NCBI GenBank assembly: GCA_045595785.1
Contig: JAZOBE010000009.1
Coordinates: 30,058 to 94,057, forward strand
DNA: 64,000 bases
Direction of reading: 5' to 3'
Source: SFLA01 sp045595785
Lineage (GTDB): Bacteria > Bacillota > Clostridia > Oscillospirales > CAG-382
Part shown: piece after piece, positions 51,212-59,752 of the stretch
Layout: each line of letters begins with the position of its first letter
Position numbering within the stretch: the stretch's first letter is position 1
Notes under the pieces: model-generated
What the model was told of the DNA's origin: nothing
The model's database searches: none
Seen by the model: the letters and a program-made list of their open reading frames with translations, nothing else
Made by a program: the position numbers and the translations under genes

Positions 51212-51964
51212 ATGAAGAAAATAGCATTTATTCTTGCACTCGTTATGGTATTTGCAGTTTGTCTCGTTGCATGCGACAACACTCCTGCAGAAAACTCCAC
51301 CCCCGCAACCGAATCTTCTGTTAACGAAGAGATCGAAAACACCGAGTCTTCCGAGCCCGAAGCTTCCGAAGCTCCCGAAGAACCTTCCGAAGCTCCCGAA
51401 GAACCCTCTGAAGATCCTCTGCCTCCCGCAGCAGAAGTTGGCGAACTTGTTTCTGTTGGTAAGACCTATACCGCTACCGAGCAGTTCCGTCAGGGCGGCG
51501 CAGAAGCAGGCTGGGGCTGGGACGAAAACGCTCCCATCGCTTATCCTGATGAAGAAAACGTTACCCTTACCGATGGCGTTAAGGAACCTACCGCAGAAGA
51601 TGATTACGCTGCTGCTATCTGGGCAGGCTACAGCTACCTCGTTCCCTCCTACGCAGGCGCACATACTTTCGTAATCGACCTTGGTGAGGTTATGTCTCTT
51701 GCACAGGTTTCCGTATGGTACGGCACCGAAGTTCTTTCCAACGGTATCGGTTGCAAGAACTCCACCATCACTGTACGTATTTCTGAAGACGGCGAAAACT
51801 GGACCGACGTTGGTTCCGTTTCTACCGGCTCTGAAGACGAGCTTGAGATCAAGGTTAAGGAATTCGCAGTAAACTTCTCCGGCAACGGCAGATACGTTGA
51901 AATCAATGTGGCACGTGACGGTTGGGCGTTCCTTTCCGAACTCGAAGTATACGCAGCAAAATAA
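51212..51964 (+). CDS. Lipoprotein with discoidin-like domain, paralogue 2
   Basis: A 250-residue protein. The leader and lipobox (MKKIAFILALVMVFAVCLVAC) are identical in the first 22 residues to paralogue 1 and very similar in DNA. The linker is rich in repeated EAPEEPS units (about 45-72). The C-terminal domain has TFVIDLGEVMSLAQVSVWYG, VRISEDGENWTDVG and GRYVEINVARDGWAFLSELEVYA, again F5/8 type C-like. AAAAGGAG supports the ATG. Repeat E12 begins 7 bp after the stop. Confidence 0.83.
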   Translation: MKKIAFILALVMVFAVCLVACDNTPAENSTPATESSVNEEIENTESSEPEASEAPEEPSEAPEEPSEDPLPPAAEVGELVSVGKTYTATEQFRQGGAEAGWGWDENAPIAYPDEENVTLTDGVKEPTAEDDYAAAIWAGYSYLVPSYAGAHTFVIDLGEVMSLAQVSVWYGTEVLSNGIGCKNSTITVRISEDGENWTDVGSVSTGSEDELEIKVKEFAVNFSGNGRYVEINVARDGWAFLSELEVYAAK

Positions 51965-51970
51965 TCAATT

Positions 51971-52240
51971 GGCGACTGTATAAAAATCACCCCACGAATG
52001 CTTGTCGCATTCGCAGGGACCCCGATTAACTTCGCATATCGAAACGCAAAAAGATTTGATACGTAATAACAAATGCGAGAGATTGCAATATATCTCTCGC
52101 ATTGTTGTTTTTATTCGGTAGGAATTTGTCGGCAACAAATTCCTTTTTATTTTTGCGTTTCTAAACGATTTCGCTTCGCTAGCAGTAGTAATCTACAGCA
52201 CGCTCGCGAAATACGTTTTCTGCTTTGTTTATACAGCCGC
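51971..52240. repeat. Composite intergenic repeat E12
   Basis: The left end GGCGACTGTATAAA is interrupted by an H hairpin (51988-52024) and resumes with CTTCGCATATCGAAACGC. The core has AATGCGAGAGA/TCTCTCGCATT and GGAATTTG/CAAATTCC hairpins. The right end is TTTTGCGTTTC, the long hairpin (GATTTCGC...GCGAAAT) and TTCTGCTTTGTTTATACAGCCGC. E14 (61380-61607) is an inverted copy that lacks this H insert. Confidence 0.87.
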
Positions 52241-52277
52241 CCCGCTTCAACGGAGACTTTTAGAACTATAGACATTA

Positions 52278-52337
52278 GTGTGGTGCGAACAGTTTGCGGC
52301 AGAGGCAAGCCTCTGCCCTACAATTATCGAAACATTG
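52278..52337. repeat. Intergenic palindromic repeat, family D, copy 2
   Basis: The flanks GTGCGAACAGTTTGCGG and CCCTACAATTATCGAAACA match copy 1 (19821-19892). The enclosed palindrome is GGCAGAGG/CCTCTGCC instead of GGGAGGGG/CCCCTCCC. Confidence 0.65.
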
Positions 52338-52388
52338 TGGCTACATTGTAGGGGAGGGGTCTAACGGGGTATCCCGTTCTCCTCTCGC

Positions 52389-52420
52389 AATGAAAAAACC
52401 CGCATGAATGCGGGTTTTGG
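52389..52420 (-). terminator. Terminator of the rny-ymdB-yajC-peptidase operon
   Basis: On the minus strand AAAACCCGCAT/ATGCGGGTTTT is followed by a T run. Confidence 0.85.
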
Positions 52421-52423
52421 CAT

Positions 52424-53659
52424 TTATTTAACGAAATCTTTATCCCAGTTGCCGTTAGTAAACACTTTTGTTGCCTTGCCGTCCTTATAGCCGACGATGG
52501 ACAGGTCTGCACAGCCGATCATAAAGTCAACGTGGATCATACTGTCGTTAATGCCTGCTTCGGTAAGCTGTTCCTTGGTCATATTCTCATAACCCTCCAT
52601 AAGGTTGCCAAAGCCTCTGCCAAGTGCTACGTGGCAAGCTGCATTTTCATCAAACAGAGTGTTAAAGAACAGAATTCCGGAGTTGCTTATGGGGCTGTCG
52701 TGAGGAACGAGCGCAAGCTCGCCCAGCTTTCCTGCGCCCTCATCGGAGGAGATAAGCTGTCTTAAGATATCCTCACCCTTTTCAGCCTTTATGTCAGTAA
52801 CCTTACCGTCAGTAAAGGTGAGAACAAAATTCTCAACCAGATTTCCGCGTACGGAAAGAGGCTTTGTGGAAACGAGAGTACCGTCGCACTTGCCGGCAAC
52901 GGGGGTGGTGAATATCTCCTCGGTAGGCATATTGGGGTTGTAGTATACGCCCTTGGTTACCTCACCGCCGCCAAGCCACATAACCTTGGGGTTAAGAGTG
53001 CAGCGGAAATCGGTACCGTTTGCGGATTTGTATTCAAGATAATCAAACTTCGCATCGTTAAGGCGTTTGCACTTATCGGCAAAATCTGCGTTATGGTCTG
53101 CCCAAGCCTTCTCAGCGTCGGGAGTATTGTTAACGTACACGGTGGAGAGAATGGTCTGCCACAGCTTCTCAACCGCAACAGAGGTGCGCTCGCCGGGGAA
53201 AACCTTCTTTGCCCAGTCCTTGCCTGCGGCGGCAACGATGGTCCACTGGTAATTATTGTCCATTTCATCGGTGTATTTCTTGAACACCTTGTGTGCGGCG
53301 ATAGATGCCTTCTGCATCTTTTCACCGTTTACGCCCTTAAGTGCATCGGGCCCGTCGGAGATAATATTGATATATGCGGGAAGCACCTCGCAGTCAAACG
53401 CCTGCTTTGCTACCTGCCAATCGTGAACCTTGCAAAGGTTAGTGAGAGACTGATGTCTGTATGCCATCTTGGTAGTATAGGAATATCTCCAGTCAACTCT
53501 AACCTCTCTTGCGCCTGCACGGTATGCTTCCTCAACGACCATGCCTGCAAACTCATACATCTCAACAGAAGCGCGTACGACAACGTACTGTCCCTTCTGA
53601 ACGTTGGCGCCGGTGCGTACTGCAAGACGTGCGTATTTACGGAGTAAGGTCTTAGTCAT
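52424..53659 (-). CDS. Aminopeptidase, M29 family
   Basis: A 411-residue dinuclear metallo-aminopeptidase of the thermophilic AmpS/T type. The metal-ligand motifs are visible in order: MPTEEIFTTP, GELALVPHDSPI, the ACHVALG histidine and the SMIHVDFMIG histidine-aspartate. The length is standard. GGAGG within the yajC 3' end supports the ATG, and the gene overlaps yajC by 8 bases. It is the last gene of the minus-strand operon. Confidence 0.94.
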   Translation of the reverse strand: MTKTLLRKYARLAVRTGANVQKGQYVVVRASVEMYEFAGMVVEEAYRAGAREVRVDWRYSYTTKMAYRHQSLTNLCKVHDWQVAKQAFDCEVLPAYINIISDGPDALKGVNGEKMQKASIAAHKVFKKYTDEMDNNYQWTIVAAAGKDWAKKVFPGERTSVAVEKLWQTILSTVYVNNTPDAEKAWADHNADFADKCKRLNDAKFDYLEYKSANGTDFRCTLNPKVMWLGGGEVTKGVYYNPNMPTEEIFTTPVAGKCDGTLVSTKPLSVRGNLVENFVLTFTDGKVTDIKAEKGEDILRQLISSDEGAGKLGELALVPHDSPISNSGILFFNTLFDENAACHVALGRGFGNLMEGYENMTKEQLTEAGINDSMIHVDFMIGCADLSIVGYKDGKATKVFTNGNWDKDFVK

Positions 53660-54023
53660 TTGCTTTTTCCTCCACCTTGCGTACTGCCCACTTTGCTATC
53701 TGGATACGGGTGCGGTCTGCGCCGGTTTCGATAAGAACCATATCGTCCTTTACCTTGAGAACAACGCCGATAATTCCGCCAACGGTGGAAATAGTATCAC
53801 CAGGGGTGAGACCGTCAAGCATTTTTGCGGTTTCCTTTTCCTGCTTCTTCTGGGGGCGAATTATCATAAAGTAGAATACCGCTACCATGACCACAAGCAT
53901 ACCAACGGTCATTATAAGCTGACCGGTAGAATCAACGGGTTCACCGTTTTCACCAACGGTGGTGCAGGCGGTAAGAGCAAAAAGCATAACAAACGCCATT
54001 GCAAGAGCAATAAATTTTTTCAT
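53652..54023 (-). CDS. yajC: Preprotein translocase subunit YajC, with a lipobox
   Basis: A 123-residue YajC: one membrane segment (about 38-57, LIMTVGMLVVMVAVFYFMIIRPQKKQ) and the cytoplasmic domain with LTPGDTISTVGGIIGVV. Unusually the protein starts with a separate signal peptide ending FALTAC (C20), followed by a short polar stretch, so it reads as a lipoprotein with a second membrane span. YajC associates with SecDF, which is not encoded nearby. AAAGGA precedes the ATG; it lies 21 bp after ymdB. Confidence 0.88.
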   Translation of the reverse strand: MKKFIALAMAFVMLFALTACTTVGENGEPVDSTGQLIMTVGMLVVMVAVFYFMIIRPQKKQEKETAKMLDGLTPGDTISTVGGIIGVVLKVKDDMVLIETGADRTRIQIAKWAVRKVEEKAND

Positions 54024-54044
54024 TTTTGTGTATCCTTTCAGAAT

Positions 54045-54821
54045 TTAATATTTTATTCGTTTTATTCCAACACAGTAACCCGTGTTATCATCAATATCAA
54101 AAACCACGCCGTTTATCATAATATCTCCGCTCGGCTGTTTTTTGCGTACGAAGGTGCGGTTTACAAAGCGGTTTATTGCCGCATCCGCCTCCGCGCCGAT
54201 AACGCTGTCGGTGACGCCGCACATACCGATATCGGTTATATATCCGCTGCCCTTGTCAAGAAGTCTTTCGTCTGCCGTGGCAACGTGGGTGTGGGTGCCG
54301 AAGATACAATGTATCCTGCCGTTGAAGTAATAGCCAAAGGCGGTCTTTTCACTGGTGGCTTCTGCGTGGAAATCACATACCGCTACGTCATACCTGTCTT
54401 TTTCCTTTTCCAGCACCTTGTCAACAGCGTGAAATGGGTTATCGCAGGGGTCCATCATAACCTGACCCATTGCGTTTATAACCAGCACTCTTTTTCCGTT
54501 TTTGGCTTTTAACAGAGTGTATCCCCTGCCGGGCGCCGAAGCAGGCAGGTTCACGGGACGCAGGCAGGTATCACAGTTGTTTTCAAGAAACTCATAGGCT
54601 TCCCAACGCTGGAGCGTGTGGTTTCCGCCGGTGATAACGTCTGCTCCGCAGGAAAGCAATTCCTGGGCGGCGTAAATATCAAGTGTGGAATATTCGGACG
54701 TGTTTTCTCCGTTTATTATGGTGAAATCCGCCTTTTCTTCCCGTATTATTTTGGATAGGTTTTGGCAGACCTGCTTTACTCCCGTGGGGAATTGCACGTC
54801 ACCCAAAGCAAGAATTTTCAT
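54045..54821 (-). CDS. ymdB: YmdB-like metallophosphoesterase (TIGR00282 family)
   Basis: A 258-residue calcineurin-like phosphoesterase. The motifs are LALGDVQF (D8), INGENTS, TGGNHTLQ, DFHAEATSEK and GTHTHVATAD. YmdB-type enzymes hydrolyse 2',3'-cyclic nucleotides and influence biofilm or motility decisions in Bacillus. The usual GDIVG in the first motif reads GDVQF. It lies directly downstream of rny, the conserved rny-ymdB order. Confidence 0.92.
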   Translation of the reverse strand: MKILALGDVQFPTGVKQVCQNLSKIIREEKADFTIINGENTSEYSTLDIYAAQELLSCGADVITGGNHTLQRWEAYEFLENNCDTCLRPVNLPASAPGRGYTLLKAKNGKRVLVINAMGQVMMDPCDNPFHAVDKVLEKEKDRYDVAVCDFHAEATSEKTAFGYYFNGRIHCIFGTHTHVATADERLLDKGSGYITDIGMCGVTDSVIGAEADAAINRFVNRTFVRKKQPSGDIMINGVVFDIDDNTGYCVGIKRIKY

Positions 54822-54845
54822 AAAACGTGTCTTTCTAAATTATAA

Positions 54846-54869
54846 GGGCGATTCACAAATCGCCCCTAC
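54846..54869. repeat. Solo GGGCGATT palindrome
   Basis: GGGCGATT-CACA-AATCGCCC followed by CTAC. The same palindrome in E9 (31400-31466) carries an H hairpin in its loop, so this is an empty-site version. It lies between ymdB and rny. Confidence 0.7.
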
Positions 54870-54914
54870 GTTAATTGTTTTGTTTTGCGCGGAGAGCGCC
54901 GTCTGAACAGCCGA

Positions 54915-56456
54915 CTATTTTGCGTAGTCGAAGCTTCTGGTCTCGCGGATAAGATTTACCTTTATCTGTCCGGGATATTCAAGCTCCGCTTCGATCTTCT
55001 TCGCAATATCTCTTGCAAGGAATACCATTTCGTCGTCGCTTACCGCCTCGGGCTTGACCATTATGCGGACTTCTCTGCCTGCCTGAATAGCAAAGGATTT
55101 TTCGATACCGTTGAAGGAGTTCGCGATCTCCTCCAGCTTCTGGAGACGCTTTATGTAGCTTTCCAGATTTTCGCGTCTTGCGCCGGGACGTGCCGCACTT
55201 ACTGCGTCTGCCGCCTGAACGATAACCGCGATAACCGTCTTCGCCTCAACGTCACCGTGGTGAGCCTCGATAGCGTGGACGACTTCCTTGCTCTCTTTAT
55301 ATTTCTTGGCAATATCCACACCGATCTGGACGTGGCTGCCGTCGATTTCATGAGTCATAGCCTTGCCGATATCGTGGAGAAGACCTGCACGACGGGCAAG
55401 AACAGGGTCGATACCCAATTCGGATGCGATCATACCTGCGATATGCGCCACCTCAACGGAATGGCGAAGCACGTTCTGACCGTAGCTGGTACGGAAGCGG
55501 AGTCTGCCCAGAAGCTTTACAAGCTCGTGGTTAAGACCGTGGATACCGGTCTCGATAACAGCCTGCTCGCCTTCCTTCTTAATAACAGCCTCAACCTCTT
55601 TGCGGGATTTCTCAACCATTTCCTCAATACGGGAGGGATGGATACGTCCGTCGGAAATAAGCTTTTCCAAAGCGAGACGTGCAGTCTCTCTGCGCACGGG
55701 GTCAAAGGTGGAGATGGTGATAGCCTCGGGAGTATCGTCAATAATAAGGTCAACACCGGTAAGAGTTTCGATAGCGCGGATATTTCTACCCTCTCTACCG
55801 ATAATTCTGCCCTTCATTTCGTCGCTGGGCAGGTCGACAACAGAAACTGTAGCCTCTGCCACAGAATCAGCGGCACAGCGCTGGATGGCAAGGGATACGA
55901 TATTTCTCGCCTTTTCTTCGGCGGTTTCTTTATATTCGTTCTCAAGCTCGTTAAGCTTAACAGCCATATCGTGTCTCGCTTCGTCCTCAACACGCTTAAG
56001 CAGGCTGTCTCTCGCTTCTTCAACCGACATCTGGCTTATCTTCTGCAGCATTTCTTCCTGCTCAGCATAGATAGCCTCAAGCTTTTCGGCTTTCTGCTCG
56101 TTTTCTTTGATCTTTTTGTTTAACAGCTCGTCCTTTTTATCAAGGTTATCAGACTTTCTGTCCAGATTATCTTCTTTTTGCTGGATACGGCGCTCCTGAC
56201 GCTGTACCTCGTTACGGCGCTCCTTGCATTCTTTTTCTGCATCTGTCTTTATGCGGAGAGCTTCTTCGTTTGCGGCAACAATAGCTTCTTTCTTAAGAGT
56301 CTCAGCATCACGCTTTGCATCCAGACGGATACGGGACGCTTCTTCCTCTGCGGAGCCTATTTTGCTTTCTGCGATCTTCTTACGCACAAAAACACCAAGC
56401 AAAATTCCGATAGCAAGTGCCAGAACGCCGACAATTGTGGGAATAATGTACTCCAT
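54915..56456 (-). CDS. rny: Ribonuclease Y
   Basis: A 513-residue membrane-anchored endoribonuclease that starts mRNA decay. An N-terminal anchor (about 4-26) is followed by a long coiled coil (about 30-200, rich in E, K, R), a KH domain (IIGREGRNIRAIETLTGVDLIID) and an HD domain (RRAGLLHDIGKAMTHE). GGAGG lies 12 bases before the ATG. It is the first gene of the rny-ymdB-yajC-peptidase operon. Confidence 0.97.
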   Translation of the reverse strand: MEYIIPTIVGVLALAIGILLGVFVRKKIAESKIGSAEEEASRIRLDAKRDAETLKKEAIVAANEEALRIKTDAEKECKERRNEVQRQERRIQQKEDNLDRKSDNLDKKDELLNKKIKENEQKAEKLEAIYAEQEEMLQKISQMSVEEARDSLLKRVEDEARHDMAVKLNELENEYKETAEEKARNIVSLAIQRCAADSVAEATVSVVDLPSDEMKGRIIGREGRNIRAIETLTGVDLIIDDTPEAITISTFDPVRRETARLALEKLISDGRIHPSRIEEMVEKSRKEVEAVIKKEGEQAVIETGIHGLNHELVKLLGRLRFRTSYGQNVLRHSVEVAHIAGMIASELGIDPVLARRAGLLHDIGKAMTHEIDGSHVQIGVDIAKKYKESKEVVHAIEAHHGDVEAKTVIAVIVQAADAVSAARPGARRENLESYIKRLQKLEEIANSFNGIEKSFAIQAGREVRIMVKPEAVSDDEMVFLARDIAKKIEAELEYPGQIKVNLIRETRSFDYAK

Positions 56457-56586
56457 GGTTTTGTCTTTCCTCCATATATAGTGAACAAGTATTCCCTCGG
56501 AAAATATAAAAATATTAAGTTGTTAATAACAAAAGGAACGCCCGAAAACCACGGACTCCCTCATTTTATATATAAAAATAAATCTA

Positions 56587-56615
56587 TATAAACCGAGAAA
56601 TACTCGATATGTCAA
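56587..56615 (-). promoter_or_regulatory. Promoter of the rny operon
   Basis: On the minus strand this reads TTGACA-N17-TTTATA, about 130 bp before the rny ATG. The spacer contains CGAGTATTTCTCG, a small inverted repeat. Confidence 0.5.
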
Positions 56616-56692
56616 GTATACTCCAAAAATCTATATATGTAAAGGAAAAAAAGGAAAAAAATTAACATTGTTTACAATTTGTTCACAATTTG

Positions 56693-56920
56693 GAGCAGTC
56701 AAAACTTCACGCACCGAAAAACGCGAAAGATACAATAAAGAGTATCGAAAACCGCAGGGGACGGCGTCCTCGACGTCCCACAAAAATTTAATGCAGGAAT
56801 CCGCTTAATGCGAATTCCTTTTTTTATTCGCGTTTTTCTAAAGGTTTTCGCTTCGCTAGTCGTAGATTACTACGCCACGCTCGCAAAAGACCTTTTCCGC
56901 TTTGTTTTGACAGCTCCGCG
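56693..56920. repeat. Composite intergenic repeat E13
   Basis: The left end GCAGTCAAAACTTC...CCGAAAAACGCG resembles the E14 right end. The core (AAGATACAATAAA.AGTATCGAAAACCG, GGGGACGGCGTCC, GGAATCCGC hairpin) matches E5. The right end is CGCGTTTTT, the long hairpin (TTTTCGC...GCAAAAG) and TTCCGCTTTGTTTTGACAGC. The space 56457-56692 holds the rny promoter and A-rich sequence only. Confidence 0.82.
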
Positions 56921-56975
56921 CTTCAAGACGCAGCTTTGGTGGGGTACCGCCGTTGCTTGCACGGCATCTTTTTAT

Positions 56976-57004
56976 TTGACAACCCTTTTGTTTTCGTGTA
57001 TAAT
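56976..57004 (+). promoter_or_regulatory. Promoter of the cysteine desulfurase operon
   Basis: TTGACA-N17-TATAAT, 25 bp before the ATG at 57030. It shows that the upstream open frame through the repeat is not translated. Confidence 0.8.
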
Positions 57005-57029
57005 GTATCCGACTATGCGAGGTGCTTTT

Positions 57030-58130
57030 ATGGAATGTTATTTTGACTATGCGGCGACCCATCCCACGGAAAAAAGCATAATTGAAAAAAGCTTTGCTGT
57101 TACGGGAAATCCCTCCAGCCCCCACGAGTTCGGTATGGCGGCGCGTAAGGCGTTGGAGGAAAGCCGAGGTGTGATATCAAAGTCTCTTGCCTGCAGTCCC
57201 GACGAGGTGTATTTTACATCCGGCGCAACCGAAGCAAACAACACCGCACTTTACGGTGTGTGCAAGGCAAAGGAGAGACGGGTAAAGCGCATTGTTACCG
57301 ATGACAGCCAGCACCCTTCCCTCGTTTCCCCTATAAAGTATATGGAGGAAGCGGGCTGGGAGGTGGTACGTGTTTCCACAAGAAACGGAAAGCACGATAT
57401 TGACGAATTGAAGCAAGTCTTCTCAAAGGAGACGGCTATTGCCTGCTTTATGCTGGTCAACAACGAAACAGGCGCGTTATACGATATCAAGCAGATAAAA
57501 CGGATTATAGATATAAGCGGCTGCGGCGCCCATTTGCATCTGGACGCGGTGCAGGGCTTTATGAAGGTGAGCGGCACGTCGGTTTACCGTCTTTGCGACA
57601 GTATTGCGGTTTCCGCCCACAAGATTGGCGGCTTTAAGGGCATCGGCGCCTTGATAGTGCGTAAAAACGCCAGAGTCAAGCCCCTTATTCTCGGCGGAAG
57701 CCAGGAAAAAGGGTTCAGAAGCGGTACCGAGAACCTGAACGGAATAATATCCTTTGCCGAAAGCATTAAGGCGTGGGACGGCAAGGATTTGCCGAACATA
57801 TACGAGAAGACCATTTCCGCTTTACGGGAAGTGCCGTATCTTGAATTCAACATTCCCGAAAATCATTGTAACCATATAATCTCCTGCGTTTCAAGAGGAA
57901 TACGCAGTGAGACGCTTATTAACTATCTGTCGTCTTTGGGCGTGTATCTGTCCGCATCCTCCGCCTGCTCGTCAAAAGCGAAGGGAAACCCCGTGCTGGA
58001 GGCGTACGGCCTTACACCCGAAGAGACTATATCCGCGCTTAGAATAAGCATTTCCCCCAAAACTACCGATACCGAAATAGCTCGGCTTAAGGAAGCGCTC
58101 CTTTTAGCCGGAGAAAGGTTTTTGAAATGA
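57030..58130 (+). CDS. Cysteine desulfurase (NifS/IscS type)
   Basis: A 366-residue PLP enzyme that takes sulfur from cysteine. FDYAATHP at the start, TSGATEANN, the PLP lysine in SAHKIGGFKGIGAL, FRSGTENL and the mobile catalytic cysteine loop SASSACSSKAKG are all visible. AGGTG 7 bases upstream and the promoter position support the ATG at 57030. The stop overlaps thiI by 4 bases, so it most likely feeds sulfur to ThiI, as NifZ does in Bacillus. Confidence 0.94.
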   Translation: MECYFDYAATHPTEKSIIEKSFAVTGNPSSPHEFGMAARKALEESRGVISKSLACSPDEVYFTSGATEANNTALYGVCKAKERRVKRIVTDDSQHPSLVSPIKYMEEAGWEVVRVSTRNGKHDIDELKQVFSKETAIACFMLVNNETGALYDIKQIKRIIDISGCGAHLHLDAVQGFMKVSGTSVYRLCDSIAVSAHKIGGFKGIGALIVRKNARVKPLILGGSQEKGFRSGTENLNGIISFAESIKAWDGKDLPNIYEKTISALREVPYLEFNIPENHCNHIISCVSRGIRSETLINYLSSLGVYLSASSACSSKAKGNPVLEAYGLTPEETISALRISISPKTTDTEIARLKEALLLAGERFLK

Positions 58131-59293
58131 AAGAAATAATTCTTCTTAAATACGGCGAGCTGGTGCTTAAGGGACTTAACCGTTCCACCTTTGTCGCCCT
58201 CGTTGAGAAAAACGTTAGAAAAAAGCTGAAAGAGGTTGACGGCGAGTTCGAGCTGGAATACGCCCAGTCCACCCTTTGCATTACCCCATCCGACGATGCG
58301 GATATCGACACCGCCTTTGAAAAAATGCTTACCGTTTTCGGTGTGGTAATGGTGTGCAGAGGATATAAGTGCGAAAAGAATATGGATTCCGTTCTTGACG
58401 CTGTCCGTGAGCACGCCTATGAGCTTATCGGAAACAAAAAGACCTTTAAGTGCAACGCCAAGCGGAGCGATAAGACCTTCCCCTTAAAATCCCCCGAAAT
58501 ATCGGCACTTTGCGGTGAGGTAATACTTGAAGAGGTAAGAGGTATCCGCGTTGACGTTAACGACCCCCAGGTGGTGGTTACTGCCGAGATACGCGATAAG
58601 GCGGCGTACGTTCACGGAAACGGAGTGCGCGGTGCAGGCGGTATGCCTACGGGAAGCGGCGGAAGAGGACTTTTGCTCCTTTCCGGCGGTATTGACAGCC
58701 CCGTTGCAGGCTATATGATAGCAAAGCGCGGCGTTACGGTTGACGGATTGTATTTTGATTCTCCTCCCTACACCTCCGACCTTGCTATGGAAAAGGTTAC
58801 TTCCCTTGCACGCAGACTTAAGGACTACACGGGAAATATGTTCCTTAACGCAATAAGCGTTACCGAAATTCAGGAAGAGATAATGAAAAACTGCGAGGAC
58901 CGTATGCTTACCCTCCTCCTCCGCAGGTTTATGATGCGTATTGCAGACAGAGTAGCCCATGAATTCGGTCAGCAGGCGCTTATTACCGGCGAATCCTTGG
59001 GTCAGGTGGCTTCCCAGACTCTGGAGGCGCTTACGGTTACCGACGCTGTCCCCACTCTGCCCGTACTTCGTCCCTGCATCGGTATGGACAAGGTGGAGAT
59101 TACGGATATCGCCCGTAAGATCGGCACTTTTGAAACGTCTATACTTCCCTATGAGGATTGCTGTACCGTATTCACTCCCAAGCATCCTCTTACCCGTCCC
59201 ACTATCGAGCAGTTGGAGGAAGAGGAAAAGAAGCTGGACGTTGAGGGTCTTATTCAGCGGGCCATGGAGACCAGACGGGTTATTAAGGTATAA
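58127..59293 (+). CDS. thiI: tRNA 4-thiouridine synthase ThiI
   Basis: A 388-residue enzyme that thiolates U8 of tRNA and may feed thiamine synthesis. An N-terminal ferredoxin-like and THUMP region (about 1-165) is followed by the PP-loop ATP-binding domain with LLLSGGIDSPVAGYM. It ends without a rhodanese domain, the short Firmicutes form that takes sulfur straight from a desulfurase. That agrees with the overlapping desulfurase gene. Confidence 0.95.
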   Translation: MKEIILLKYGELVLKGLNRSTFVALVEKNVRKKLKEVDGEFELEYAQSTLCITPSDDADIDTAFEKMLTVFGVVMVCRGYKCEKNMDSVLDAVREHAYELIGNKKTFKCNAKRSDKTFPLKSPEISALCGEVILEEVRGIRVDVNDPQVVVTAEIRDKAAYVHGNGVRGAGGMPTGSGGRGLLLLSGGIDSPVAGYMIAKRGVTVDGLYFDSPPYTSDLAMEKVTSLARRLKDYTGNMFLNAISVTEIQEEIMKNCEDRMLTLLLRRFMMRIADRVAHEFGQQALITGESLGQVASQTLEALTVTDAVPTLPVLRPCIGMDKVEITDIARKIGTFETSILPYEDCCTVFTPKHPLTRPTIEQLEEEEKKLDVEGLIQRAMETRRVIKV

Positions 59294-59743
59294 ATGAAAG
59301 CGTTTATTGAAAAATTAAAACAAAAAGGGCTTTCCGTTGCCGTGTGCGAATCTCTTACCGGCGGAATGCTTTGCGCGCAGCTGTGCGGAATTCCCGGCGC
59401 TTCAAGGGTGGTAAAGGGCGGTTTTATTACTTATACCGACGAGATGAAGATTTCCCTTGCCTCCGTGCCCGAGGAAGTGATTAAAAACCACACCGCAGTT
59501 TCCGAGGAGACGGCGTATTATATGGCGCTGGGCGCCCGGGAAAAATGCGGTGCGGATATAGGTCTGTCTCTTACGGGTTACGCAGGGCCTGACGGAGATG
59601 AGGTTGGAAAGGTGTGCGCAGGAATTTGCGTTAACGGAGCTTGCCGCACGTTTACCTACCGTTTTGAAGGAACAAGGCAGGAAATAAGAGAGAAAAGCGT
59701 TGAAAAAATAGTAAAGGACGCCTATATTCTTTTAGAAAAATAA
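59294..59743 (+). CDS. pncC: Nicotinamide-nucleotide amidohydrolase, CinA C-terminal family
   Basis: A 149-residue stand-alone CinA-C/PncC domain that deamidates NMN to NaMN. The serine motif AVCESLTGGML and the GGFITYTDEMK and LTGYAGPDGD segments are present. The ATG follows the thiI stop directly. There is no CinA N-terminal (COG1058) domain. It may be linked to pyridine-nucleotide salvage together with NadD in this genome. Confidence 0.93.
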   Translation: MKAFIEKLKQKGLSVAVCESLTGGMLCAQLCGIPGASRVVKGGFITYTDEMKISLASVPEEVIKNHTAVSEETAYYMALGAREKCGADIGLSLTGYAGPDGDEVGKVCAGICVNGACRTFTYRFEGTRQEIREKSVEKIVKDAYILLEK

Positions 59744-59752
59744 AAATAACTA

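Noticed and set aside
52073..52512. Short frames in the gap after lipoprotein paralogue 2
   Set aside because: They lie in repeats E12 and D with no ribosome-binding sites; amino-acid content reflects palindromes.
56808..57029. N-terminal extension of the cysteine desulfurase by 74 codons
   Set aside because: It would translate repeat E13 and the promoter; the -10 at 56999-57004 and AGGTG before 57030 place the start downstream.
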